Below are positions 1 to 6,748 of a DNA stretch of 8,382 nucleotides, piece after piece. Source of the stretch: Desulfobulbaceae bacterium (GTDB lineage Bacteria; Desulfobacterota; Desulfobulbia; Desulfobulbales; Desulfocapsaceae). The position numbers and the translations under genes are program-made. Below the pieces are notes generated by a model. The model did not search any database. It saw only the letters and a list, made by a program, of their open reading frames with translations, and was not told where the DNA came from. The stretch is taken from the NCBI GenBank assembly GCA_003509305.1, contig DOMU01000122.1, positions 818 through 9,199 of the forward strand, read 5' to 3'. Every line of letters begins with the position of its first letter. The first letter of the stretch is position 1.

Positions 1-639
1 GTGGCCATGGGCCGCACGGTGTTGGTTCTCGACGACGGCTTTCAGCATCTGGCGGTCCGCCGTGACCTGGATTTGGTGCTGTTCAACGCCACGACGCTGG
101 CAGGCAACAGCCGCGTTTTTCCCGGTGGTGAGCTGCGAGAGCCGGTGGCGGCGCTGCGGCGGGCATCGGCCTTTCTTCTGACTGGCGTCGATAGCCGCAA
201 CAGCGAGCGGGCCGGGCGCTTTTCAGCCCTTCTGGCCGAACGTTTTCCCGGCAAGCCGACGTTTCAGAGCGAACATGTTCTGGCTGAGTTTGTCGATCAG
301 CATGGGCAAGCCGTGCCCGGATTACCGACGTCACTTCTTGCCGTTTCGGCCATCGCCCACCCGCAACGTTTCCACGATTTATTAGCTGGCGCCGGTGTGG
401 CGTTGGCCGGTCGCCTCAACTTTCTCGACCACCACCGTTATCCGCCGGATGCTGTCGAACGCATCGCCCGCGAAGTGAAAAAGCAAAAGGCCGCCGGTTT
501 AATCGTCACGGAAAAAGACCGCGTCAAACTGGCGGCGCGGGATTTGCCCTGCCCCCTGTTCGCGGCCCGCATCAATGCCGTTTTGCCGCCGGAACTGCTG
601 GCCCTGATTGATGCTGCCGTGGCCACTTTCCCACGCTGA
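1..639 (+). CDS. lpxK: Tetraacyldisaccharide 4'-kinase LpxK, 3' part
   Basis: LpxK is the inner-membrane-associated kinase that phosphorylates the 4' position of the lipid A disaccharide to give lipid IVA, using ATP at the cytoplasmic face. The frame is open at the left edge, so the first GTG is probably an internal codon; the visible 212 residues compare with about 330 in E. coli. The diagnostic DDGFQH motif lies at visible residues 11-16; its aspartates are the catalytic/magnesium pair of the family. It is followed by RRDLDLVLFNA and the FPGGELREP segment, both typical of LpxK. The C-terminal half carries LNFLDHHRYPPD and IVTEKDRVKL, also family signatures. The P-loop-containing N-terminus lies outside the window. 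The stop is TGA at 637-639. A 198-bp gap separates it from lpxC, so the two may not share a transcript. Assignment is from motif recognition and is secure. Confidence 0.95.
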   Translation: MAMGRTVLVLDDGFQHLAVRRDLDLVLFNATTLAGNSRVFPGGELREPVAALRRASAFLLTGVDSRNSERAGRFSALLAERFPGKPTFQSEHVLAEFVDQHGQAVPGLPTSLLAVSAIAHPQRFHDLLAGAGVALAGRLNFLDHHRYPPDAVERIAREVKKQKAAGLIVTEKDRVKLAARDLPCPLFAARINAVLPPELLALIDAAVATFPR

Positions 640-714
640 AAAACCACGGCGTCGCCGCCCGTGGGCTGAACGCTACAGCAGTGGTATTATTGCCGAGTGG
701 ATGCGGCCTCCTCT

Positions 715-837
715 GTATTTCATAATTATTTGATATTGTTTGTGTATTTTAATTTTTTACAAAGATGTGCGTTGATGGCCTGTTTTTTGCATCGCTTTGT
801 TCAAAAATTTTAACCTCTACCTTCAGGATTTTGTACC
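715..837 (+). promoter_or_regulatory. AT-rich leader upstream of lpxC, probable promoter region
   Basis: The 198-bp gap between lpxK and lpxC contains a markedly AT-rich stretch (about 718-765) in otherwise GC-rich DNA, as expected for a promoter. A possible sigma-70 pair is TTGTTT at 736-741 and TACAAA at 758-763, spaced 16 bp, but both boxes are poor matches, so only the region is proposed, not a precise start. A Shine-Dalgarno-like AGGA at 825-828 sits 9 bases before the ATG at 838 and supports that start. A short inverted repeat just after lpxK (CCACGG/CCGTGG around 644-664) has no T-run and is not called a terminator. Confidence 0.3.
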
Positions 838-1833
838 ATGACCAGCCTGATGCCAACGCTTCGTCACCAAGCCGCCGCCAAAGTGTTTTCCGGTTTTCAG
901 CCGTCCGCTGAAAACCACCTGGCCTATCCGATGGAAGCTCATCAGCAGACCTTGCGCCAGGCGGTTCATTGCCAAGGCGTTGGCCTGCATTCGGGTAAGG
1001 CCGTGCGCCTCACCATCAAACCGGCGCCGGCGAACAGCGGCATCCGTTTTATCCGCACAGACCTCGGCGGGCAGAGCGTCGTCGCTCACATGGATAAAGT
1101 CGTCGATACAACGCTGGCCACCACCCTGGGTGATGGCGCCTGCACGGTCAGCACCACCGAGCATCTCTTGGCCGCCCTGCGCGGCTGTGGCATCGACAAC
1201 GCCGATATCGAGCTCGACAGCCCGGAAGTACCAATCATGGATGGCAGCGCCGCGCCATTTTGCGCCCTGATTAAAGAGGCCGGCCTGCGCCGTCAGAACG
1301 ATCTGCGTCTCGCCCTGCGCGTGATTAAACCCATCCGTTACGAAGATGGGGAAAAACGCATTGCCGTTTTGCCCTTTGCCGGATTCACCGTTTTCGAGGA
1401 AATTATCTTTGACGACGATATCATCCAGCGGCAACTTCGTTCCACCGTTTTGCGCGGCGACAACTTCCTGACCGATGTCGCTCCGGCCCGCACCTTTGGC
1501 CGCGCCGAGGATGTTGAATATTTGTGGGCTCGCGGCCTGGCCCTGGGCGGTACCCTCGATAACGTCGTTACCATTCACTGGGACCGGAAATCGGTGCTGA
1601 ACGAAGGCGGTCTGCGTTTTGACGACGAATTTGTCCGCCACAAGATGCTCGACTTGATCGGTGATCTCAGCCTGCTCGGTTGCCAGCTTCTTGGCCGGGT
1701 CCAGGCCTTCAAATCTGGCCACAGCCAGCATCTCGGTTTGATGAAGCAAATCGCCGCCTGTCCGGATTCGTGGGAACTGGTGCGCTTGCTGCCGGGCGGC
1801 TCTTTCCACCGCGTCGGCGACGGGGCCATGTAG
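838..1833 (+). CDS. lpxC: UDP-3-O-acyl-N-acetylglucosamine deacetylase LpxC
   Basis: LpxC removes the acetyl group from UDP-3-O-acyl-GlcNAc, the committed, zinc-dependent step of lipid A synthesis in the cytoplasm. All catalytic residues are visible at a constant offset of +30 from E. coli numbering: Glu108 and His109 in TTEHLLAAL (E. coli E78/H79), His268, Lys269 and Asp272 in HKMLDLIGD (H238/K239/D242) and His295 in GHSQH (H265). Zinc ligands are thus His109, His268 and Asp272. The DGSAAPF motif is at residues 135-141. The 331-residue product has about 30 extra N-terminal residues; the family-conserved region begins near Met32 (ATG at 931, sequence MEAHQQTL). I keep 838 because AGGA lies 9 bases upstream, whereas 931 has no obvious ribosome site. 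The C-terminus ends soon after the last catalytic His. A strong terminator follows directly. A long antisense frame across this gene is a shadow. Confidence 0.96.
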   Translation: MTSLMPTLRHQAAAKVFSGFQPSAENHLAYPMEAHQQTLRQAVHCQGVGLHSGKAVRLTIKPAPANSGIRFIRTDLGGQSVVAHMDKVVDTTLATTLGDGACTVSTTEHLLAALRGCGIDNADIELDSPEVPIMDGSAAPFCALIKEAGLRRQNDLRLALRVIKPIRYEDGEKRIAVLPFAGFTVFEEIIFDDDIIQRQLRSTVLRGDNFLTDVAPARTFGRAEDVEYLWARGLALGGTLDNVVTIHWDRKSVLNEGGLRFDDEFVRHKMLDLIGDLSLLGCQLLGRVQAFKSGHSQHLGLMKQIAACPDSWELVRLLPGGSFHRVGDGAM

Positions 1834-1866
1834 AATATCTGCGGCCAACAAAAAAAAAAAACTGGC

Positions 1867-1898
1867 AGCCGGGGCGCGGATGCGTTCCGGCTTTTTTT
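1867..1898 (+). terminator. Intrinsic terminator of lpxC, probably bidirectional
   Basis: An 11-bp stem (1867-1877 with 1882-1892, two G-U pairs) closes a four-base GGAT loop and is followed by seven T residues (1892-1898), a textbook Rho-independent terminator for lpxC. A run of twelve A residues at 1850-1861 precedes the stem, so on the minus strand the same hairpin is followed, after 5 bases, by a long T-run. It can therefore also end the convergent radical-SAM gene, whose stop lies at 1911-1913. Confidence 0.88.
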
Positions 1899-1910
1899 AT
1901 GGTTTCGACG

Positions 1911-3023
1911 TTATAGCGCCGGAAAAGCCGCCCGGTCGAGCATGGCGGCCAGGCCGCCGCGTTCTTCCGGGGAAAATCCCATCACCTGGCGCCAGATTTC
2001 ATCGCTTTCCATGCAGAAGTAAATGCAAGTGGCGGGCGAAACGAATTTTTGTAATTCCTGATATATGAATTGATATAACTCGACGCGGCGCGGTCGGAAA
2101 TAGCGGCGCTTGCCGTCAAGGCCGTTGATGAATTCGTGGCGGTAGATGGTCGATTGCGGAAAGCGGGCGGTGGCGATTTCTTTCAGCGGCGGCAGGAAAC
2201 GCAAGGCTCCAAGGGAAATCCAGGCGATGCGCTCGGCGGGTACGGCTTTGAACAGGGCGTGGATGGTCTGGCGATAGCCCTCGTGCCAGCCGGGATGAAA
2301 AATCAGCGGATCGAAGTGAAAGGCCAGCCGATAGCCCCAATCGGCGCAACGTCTGGCCGCCGTCAAGCGCTGTTCAAGCGTCGCCGAGCGCAGCTCATGC
2401 CGCCGCATGATTTCCGGACTGTTCAGCGACCAGGCGACGACGGTATGGCCATGGTGTTCCAGATCCGCCAGATTATCGACCACGGCGCTTTTGGTCTTCA
2501 GTTCTAAGACGGCGTTGTTGTGGCCAGCGAAAAAGGGTATCAGTATCCGGCTTAATTGTGTCAGGCTGTCGAGGGCCAGCGAATCGCTGAATTCGCCGCT
2601 GCCCACGCGCATGGGTTGTCCGCTGTCAAACGCCAGTGACAATTCAGCCAATAAGTCGGAAATATTTATGAAAACACTTGTCCACGGCTGGTTCAGATAG
2701 GCTTGCAGGATACAGTAGGCGCAATCCATTGGGCAGTTGAAACCGGTGGCCAGTACCTGATAGCCGCAGCAGCGGTACTCCTTCGTGCCCGGACAGGGTT
2801 TGAAAAAGCGGCCTTGGTAGTGGCGCAAGGCCAAGGTTTTCTTGGCCGTGTTCCAGGCGGTGGCGGTATCCCTTGCCAGCGGTGGCGGCTCAGCCTCCTC
2901 GCTGGAAAAAACCGTCCACGGCAAGGCGGCGCGGCGTACAATCGCCTGGCAATAGTCATCGGCGAGGCAGGATTCCTCGACCAGGATGCGCTCAAGATAA
3001 CGGGAAGGGTCGGCCCACGGCAT
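1911..3023 (-). CDS. Radical SAM protein of the spore photoproduct lyase (SPL) family, non-canonical
   Basis: This protein belongs to the SPL-like radical-SAM family, whose founding member repairs the spore thymine dimer; the role in non-sporulating bacteria is unknown. With the ATG at 3023 it is 370 residues. The cluster-binding CxxxCxxC motif (CPMDCAYC) is at Cys97, Cys101 and Cys104, close to its place in B. subtilis SplB (from memory near 91-98). It is preceded by YRCCGYQVLATGFN and followed by ILQAYLN, both typical of the family; the C-terminal CIYFCMESDEIW segment is also typical. The frame runs upstream to ATG 3119 and TTG 3122, but those extra 33 residues look unlike the family and cover the divergent promoter region, so I prefer 3023, though its ribosome site (GAAG) is weak. 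The region matching the SplB hydrogen-donor cysteine (Cys141) reads GSGEFSDS, with Glu at that place. It diverges from rng and converges on lpxC. Confidence 0.87.
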   Translation of the reverse strand: MPWADPSRYLERILVEESCLADDYCQAIVRRAALPWTVFSSEEAEPPPLARDTATAWNTAKKTLALRHYQGRFFKPCPGTKEYRCCGYQVLATGFNCPMDCAYCILQAYLNQPWTSVFINISDLLAELSLAFDSGQPMRVGSGEFSDSLALDSLTQLSRILIPFFAGHNNAVLELKTKSAVVDNLADLEHHGHTVVAWSLNSPEIMRRHELRSATLEQRLTAARRCADWGYRLAFHFDPLIFHPGWHEGYRQTIHALFKAVPAERIAWISLGALRFLPPLKEIATARFPQSTIYRHEFINGLDGKRRYFRPRRVELYQFIYQELQKFVSPATCIYFCMESDEIWRQVMGFSPEERGGLAAMLDRAAFPAL

Positions 3024-3049
3024 ATAATCTTCGAAGCATAAAAAGTTAA

Positions 3050-3068
3050 AAAGAGAGATTCTCTCTTT
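3050..3068. repeat. Perfect 9-bp palindrome in the divergent region
   Basis: AAAGAGAGA (3050-3058) and its exact reverse complement TCTCTCTTT (3060-3068) are separated by one base. The close, symmetric arms look more like a dimeric-regulator operator than an RNA hairpin. It lies between the preferred start of the SPL-like gene (3023) and that of rng (3154), and would fall inside the transcribed leader of the former. If the longer SPL-like start were used the palindrome would be coding. No regulator can be named from sequence. Confidence 0.4.
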
Positions 3069-3069
3069 A

Positions 3070-3110
3070 TTCTGGCGCGGCTTTTCTTGTACTGTATAAT
3101 ATACCGCCGT
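3070..3110 (+). promoter_or_regulatory. Candidate promoter of rng (and perhaps of the divergent gene)
   Basis: A perfect sigma-70 -10 hexamer, TATAAT, lies at 3095-3100, 53 bases before the rng ATG. No good -35 box is seen at the usual distance; TTCTGG at 3070-3075 is the best but 19 bp away. On the minus strand the same AT-rich block offers TATTAT (complement of 3096-3101) with TTGATG (complement of 3117-3122) 15 bp upstream, a weak candidate for the SPL-like gene. The two directions would then share overlapping elements. Confidence 0.4.
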
Positions 3111-3153
3111 TTTGTTCATCAATTCTACCTATGGGTTTTCCCGGACGCCAGCC

Positions 3154-4683
3154 ATGTCGGTGGATATTCTTATCAACGCTCGCAACTACGAAACCCGTCT
3201 CGCCCTCGTCGAGCACGGTGTCTTAAGTGAGTTTCATATCCAGCGCCCAACTGAAAAAGGGATGACCGGTAATATCTACAAAGGAAGGATTGTCCGTGTG
3301 TTGCCGGGAATGCAGGCGGCCTTCGTTGATATTGGTCTTGATCGTACCGGCTTCCTTTATGTCGATGATATCTATGTCGCCGACGCTGGCCAATTCCCGG
3401 ATCCATCCGAGGAATCGCCGCCCGTGCATACCAGCGATGCGGAACAGGAAAGTGATTTAACGCCCAGGCGCGGTTCGCAGTTCCGTATCGAGCGGTTGCT
3501 GACGGAAGGTCAGACCGTTCTCGTCCAGATTAACAAAGAGCCGATTGGCGCCAAAGGGGCGCGGCTGACCTGTCACATTACACTGCCCTGCCGCAATCTG
3601 GTCTTTTTGCCGCTTACCGATCATGTCGGTATCTCGCGCAAGATCGAGGATGAGGAAATTCGTGCCCACTTGCGGGAAAAGATCATGGCTATCAGGCCCG
3701 AGGGCAGCGGCTTCATCGTCCGCACCGTTGCCGAAAGCGCCACCCTCGACGAGTTGGAAGCCGATATGGAGTTCCTCCTCAACCTGTGGGAAGACGTGCG
3801 GCAACGTGCCGAAACCGCGCCATCGCCGTCTTTAATCTACGAAGACCTTGATATCACGTTGCGTTCGGTGCGTGACCTGTTCACGAGCGATGTTGACCGG
3901 CTGATTGTCGATTCAGTGCCGGCACACGAGAAAATCGTCGGTTTTGCTCGCACCTTCGCCCCGGCGCTCTTGAATTGCCTGAGCCTGTACGAGGGCGAAA
4001 TGCCGCTTTTTGAGGCGCACGGCATCGAACTGGAAGTCAGCCGCGCCGTCGAGAAAAAGGTTTGGCTGCGCTCCGGTGGTTATATCATCATCGAAAGTAC
4101 CGAAGCCCTGTCGGTCATCGACGTCAATACCGGGCGCTATGTCGGTAAACACAATCTCGGTGAAACCATCTTCAAAACCAACATGGAAGCGGCGGTCGAG
4201 ATTGCCTACCAGTTGCGCCTGCGCAATATCGGTGGCATTATCATCATCGACTTCATTGACATGGAAGAGGAGGAACACCGCGAAACCCTGTACGCCACCT
4301 TCAAAGAGGCGGTCAAGCGCGACAAGAGCCGTATCAATATTCTGAAACTGTCGGAATTCGGCTTGGTGCAGATGACCAGGAAACGCAACAGCGAAAGCCT
4401 CTACCAGATGATGTGCGAGCCATGCCTGTACTGCGGCGGCGAAGGCATGTTGAAATCACGGCGTACCATCTGTTATGAAATTTTCCGGAAAATTGACCGC
4501 AATGCGAAAAATGCCGGTGGCGGCACGGTGACGGTGCGGGTGCATCCGCTCATCGCCGAAATGCTGTCACGCGAGGAAGAAGCGCCGCTTTTGCAGTTAG
4601 GCAAAGACGTCGGCAAACGTATCATTGTTGCCGCCGCCAGAGATCTGCACCTGGAAAAATACGAAATCATCTGGCAACGCTGA
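3154..4683 (+). CDS. rng: Ribonuclease G (RNase E/G family)
   Basis: RNase G is a cytoplasmic, 5'-end-sensing endoribonuclease for rRNA maturation and mRNA decay. The product is 509 residues (E. coli RNase G 489). In order: N-terminal core starting MSVDILINARNYETR; S1 RNA-binding domain about residues 38-140 (NIYKGRIVRVLPGMQAAFVDIGL), with an acidic, low-complexity insert near 78-108; then the DNase-I-like catalytic domain. Magnesium aspartates are Asp323 (DVNTG) and Asp366 (IIIDFIDM); zinc-link cysteines are Cys424 and Cys427. All four stand at a constant +20 from E. coli RNase E D303, D346, C404 and C407, so the active site and dimer link are intact. There is no RNase E-like C-terminal scaffold, so RNase G is the better name. 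The frame opens at TTG 3112, but ATG 3154 matches the family N-terminus; its ribosome site is weak. The M23 gene follows after 59 bp and may be co-transcribed. Confidence 0.95.
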   Translation: MSVDILINARNYETRLALVEHGVLSEFHIQRPTEKGMTGNIYKGRIVRVLPGMQAAFVDIGLDRTGFLYVDDIYVADAGQFPDPSEESPPVHTSDAEQESDLTPRRGSQFRIERLLTEGQTVLVQINKEPIGAKGARLTCHITLPCRNLVFLPLTDHVGISRKIEDEEIRAHLREKIMAIRPEGSGFIVRTVAESATLDELEADMEFLLNLWEDVRQRAETAPSPSLIYEDLDITLRSVRDLFTSDVDRLIVDSVPAHEKIVGFARTFAPALLNCLSLYEGEMPLFEAHGIELEVSRAVEKKVWLRSGGYIIIESTEALSVIDVNTGRYVGKHNLGETIFKTNMEAAVEIAYQLRLRNIGGIIIIDFIDMEEEEHRETLYATFKEAVKRDKSRINILKLSEFGLVQMTRKRNSESLYQMMCEPCLYCGGEGMLKSRRTICYEIFRKIDRNAKNAGGGTVTVRVHPLIAEMLSREEEAPLLQLGKDVGKRIIVAAARDLHLEKYEIIWQR

Positions 4684-4742
4684 CCCGCTGAACGAGGCGT
4701 GGGGCGCTGTCTGGAACCATCTCTTTTCACTACTGAACGATA

Positions 4743-6161
4743 ATGGCTTTCTTCTCCATGCAGAAACAATCGAAAACCCCGGCAAAACACCGGGTATCGC
4801 TGGTCTTGCCGATCGCCGTTTCCGCCCTTGTCCTGATCGTTATCGGTTTGTTCTTCCTGTTTTTTGAAGCGGAAAAACCGACCGTAGCTCTTGAAAATGA
4901 TAGTGGCAGCATCGCCGGCAACGGCACCATCGCCGTTACCGTCAGGGACGAAAAAAGCGGCCTGCGCCGTGTCGCCATTGAGGCCATCCAGGGTGATCTG
5001 AGAAAAGAATTGCTGGTCAAGGATTATCCGCGTCATGGCTACACCGGCCTGATCGGCCCGGCCAGCGACCGGTTGGAAGCCTTGTTCAGCGCCCCGAATT
5101 TCGGTTTCAAAGAAGGCGATATCGAACTGGTTGTCACCGCCCGCGATTATTCCGCGCTCGGCGGTTTTGGCGGCGGCAACGCTACCGTATTGCGGAAAAG
5201 CGTACGGCTCGACATCAAACCACCAGTTATCAGGCTTTTCGCCAACAAGCCATTTATCACCCCAGGTGGCAGCGGTCTGGCTATTTACAAACTTGATGAA
5301 CCAGTCAGGGAACATGGCGTGCTGCTGAACGGCAGATTGTTCCACGGTTTTCCGCTGGCGGGTCTTAAAGACGGTTATATCTGCTATTTCGCCTTGCCCT
5401 ACGACGCGGCCAGGGTTGAGCAGGCCGCTGTGCAAGCCACCGACCTGGCTGGCAACACTACTTTACTGGCCCTGGCCATGCGCTTCAAACCGGCAAAATG
5501 GAAACAGGACAAAATTCCGATCAGCGACAGCTTTCTTTCCTTGAAGCTGCCGGAATTCGCGCAGCATTATCCAGAGATGCATGGCACGCCGCTGGAGCAG
5601 TATCTTTATGTCAATGGCGAAGTGCGCCGGGCTAACGAGAAGAAGATTGGTGAACTGTGCGCGAAAAGTGACGAAAAACGCCAGTGGAGTGGCCCTTTTA
5701 TGCGGATGCCGGGCAGTGGCCGGGCTGGTTTCGCCGATCATCGCTTCTACATGTACAACGGCGCCGAGTTTGACAAGCAGGTGCATCTTGGTATGGACAT
5801 CGCCTCAGTGGCGCATGACCGGGTGCGGGCCGCCAACGCCGGGACCGTGGTGTTTGCCGATTATCTGGGTATTTATGGCAATGTAGCGCTACTCGACCAC
5901 GGTCAGGGCGTCTTCAGCCTCTACTCGCACATGAGCCAGATTGATGTCAAGCCCGGTGACGCGGTGACAAAAGACAGCGTTCTTGGCCTGACCGGTACAA
6001 CTGGTATGGCCGGTGGCGATCATCTGCATTTCTCGATGCTGGTGCAGGGTGTCTTCGTCACGCCAATCGAGTGGTGGGACCCGCACTGGATCCGCGTGAA
6101 TATTGATGAACCGCTGGCTGCGGCTCTGGGGCAGGGCGGCTCGGCGGGGGCTTCCCGTTAA
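4743..6161 (+). CDS. Membrane-anchored M23 family metallopeptidase (peptidoglycan hydrolase)
   Basis: The 472-residue product has one N-terminal membrane segment (about residues 19-41, preceded by basic residues) and no obvious signal-peptidase site, so it should be anchored in the inner membrane with the bulk in the periplasm. Residues about 46-260 are beta-rich and look Ig-like (ITVRD-type repeats, ATDLAGNTT near the end), though I cannot name the fold exactly. The C-terminal third is a complete LytM/M23 domain: His348 and Asp352 of HLGMD and His429 of HLHF are the zinc ligands; His396 of YSHM and His427 are the catalytic histidines. All are present, so it should be an active endopeptidase cutting peptidoglycan cross-links, rather than a degenerate EnvC/NlpD-type activator. 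The start at 4743 is uncertain: Met6 (4758) is possible and neither has a good ribosome site. It lies 59 bp after rng. Confidence 0.9.
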   Translation: MAFFSMQKQSKTPAKHRVSLVLPIAVSALVLIVIGLFFLFFEAEKPTVALENDSGSIAGNGTIAVTVRDEKSGLRRVAIEAIQGDLRKELLVKDYPRHGYTGLIGPASDRLEALFSAPNFGFKEGDIELVVTARDYSALGGFGGGNATVLRKSVRLDIKPPVIRLFANKPFITPGGSGLAIYKLDEPVREHGVLLNGRLFHGFPLAGLKDGYICYFALPYDAARVEQAAVQATDLAGNTTLLALAMRFKPAKWKQDKIPISDSFLSLKLPEFAQHYPEMHGTPLEQYLYVNGEVRRANEKKIGELCAKSDEKRQWSGPFMRMPGSGRAGFADHRFYMYNGAEFDKQVHLGMDIASVAHDRVRAANAGTVVFADYLGIYGNVALLDHGQGVFSLYSHMSQIDVKPGDAVTKDSVLGLTGTTGMAGGDHLHFSMLVQGVFVTPIEWWDPHWIRVNIDEPLAAALGQGGSAGASR

Positions 6162-6257
6162 ACGATGGGCCTTTCCGCGCTGGAGGCTGGCGGGAAGAAA
6201 CAACCGGATAATATCGGGCTATTATGATCTGATTTCATTTCTTGGCAAAAAAATCTT

Positions 6258-6704
6258 ATGACCAATTCAACCGCTATTCAAGACCGCTATCCCGATCGGC
6301 ACGCCAACTGCTACGGCTGCGGTCCCAAAAATCCGCATGGCCTGCATCTGAAAAGTTTTGTCGAAGGCGATGAGGTTGTCTGCCGCTATACGCCGCCACC
6401 GGAATATACCGGTGGCGTGCCGGATGCTGTCTACGGTGGGATGATCGCCTGCCTTTTTGATTGTCACAGCGCGGCGGCGGCCTGCGCCGCTGTTTTATCG
6501 GATGACGAAATCCCGCCGCGTTTTGTCACCGCCTCGCTGAAGGTCGATTATCTGAAACCAACGCCGATGGGTGTTGAGCTGAAGCTTTTCGCCAAGGCTG
6601 TCTTGGTGAAAGAGCGCAAGGTCATCGTCGAATCGCGCCTGGTGGCGGCGGGTGAAATCCGCGCCACCGCCCAGGTGGTGATGGTGCGCCTTGCCGCGCA
6701 GTAG
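6258..6704 (+). CDS. PaaI-like hotdog-fold thioesterase
   Basis: This is a 148-residue single hotdog domain of the PaaI/YdiI type, which hydrolyses acyl-CoA or aryl-CoA thioesters in the cytoplasm as homotetramers; the substrate cannot be read from sequence. The N-terminal CYGCGPKNPHGL (residues 18-29) is typical of a widespread PaaI subfamily. YGGMIACLFDCHS (59-71) is the hotdog central-helix motif, with Asp68 at the usual catalytic acid place; the common HGG is YGG here. VDYLKPTPMG (97-105) matches the following conserved beta strand. The start ATG at 6258 gives a family-length protein, but the leader is A-rich with no clear Shine-Dalgarno. The 96-bp gap after the M23 gene holds a possible -10 (TATTAT, 6220-6225) without a matching -35 box. 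It converges on rubrerythrin. Confidence 0.85.
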   Translation: MTNSTAIQDRYPDRHANCYGCGPKNPHGLHLKSFVEGDEVVCRYTPPPEYTGGVPDAVYGGMIACLFDCHSAAAACAAVLSDDEIPPRFVTASLKVDYLKPTPMGVELKLFAKAVLVKERKVIVESRLVAAGEIRATAQVVMVRLAAQ

Positions 6705-6710
6705 TCGATA

Positions 6711-6734
6711 GTGAGGCGGCAAATACCGCCTCAC
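6711..6734. terminator. Hairpin between convergent thioesterase and rubrerythrin genes
   Basis: GTGAGGCGG (6711-6719) and its exact reverse complement CCGCCTCAC (6726-6734) flank a six-base loop. The stem is GC-rich, begins 6 bases after the thioesterase stop and ends 14 bases before the rubrerythrin stop on the other strand. Its place suggests a shared transcript end for both genes. Neither side carries a T-run, so it may act as a 3'-end stabiliser or a Rho-assisted end rather than a classical intrinsic terminator. Confidence 0.55.
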
Positions 6735-6748
6735 GCGGGGAAAAGCCG

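Noticed and set aside
640..670. Possible terminator after lpxK (CCACGG/CCGTGG)
   Set aside because: Only six pairs with a nine-base loop and no following T-run.
823..1851. A 342-codon frame on the minus strand across lpxC
   Set aside because: It mirrors lpxC codon by codon, has no recognisable domain, and the plus-strand frame carries every LpxC catalytic residue; it is a composition shadow.
1850..1861. Run of twelve A residues as a slippage or phase-variation tract
   Set aside because: It lies after the lpxC stop and next to a terminator hairpin, where it serves as the minus-strand T-run; no reading frame or promoter spacing depends on its length.
3091..3107. Resemblance to an E. coli LexA (SOS) box, CTGT followed by ATAATATA, before a repair-like gene
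   Set aside because: The second half-site reads CCGC instead of ACAG, matching at only one of four positions; the AT-rich centre is better explained by the TATAAT -10 box.
3024..3122. Longer N-terminus of the SPL-like protein from TTG 3122 or ATG 3119
   Set aside because: The extra 33 residues are unlike the family, would place the cluster cysteines too far from the N-terminus, and cover the divergent promoter and palindrome; not fully excluded.
3112..3153. Fourteen extra N-terminal residues of RNase G from TTG 3112
   Set aside because: The ATG at 3154 aligns with the known family N-terminus and the TTG has no ribosome site.
4473..5435. A 320-codon minus-strand frame over the end of rng and the start of the M23 gene
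   Set aside because: It overlaps two well-supported genes, has no family features and arises from their GC-biased third positions.
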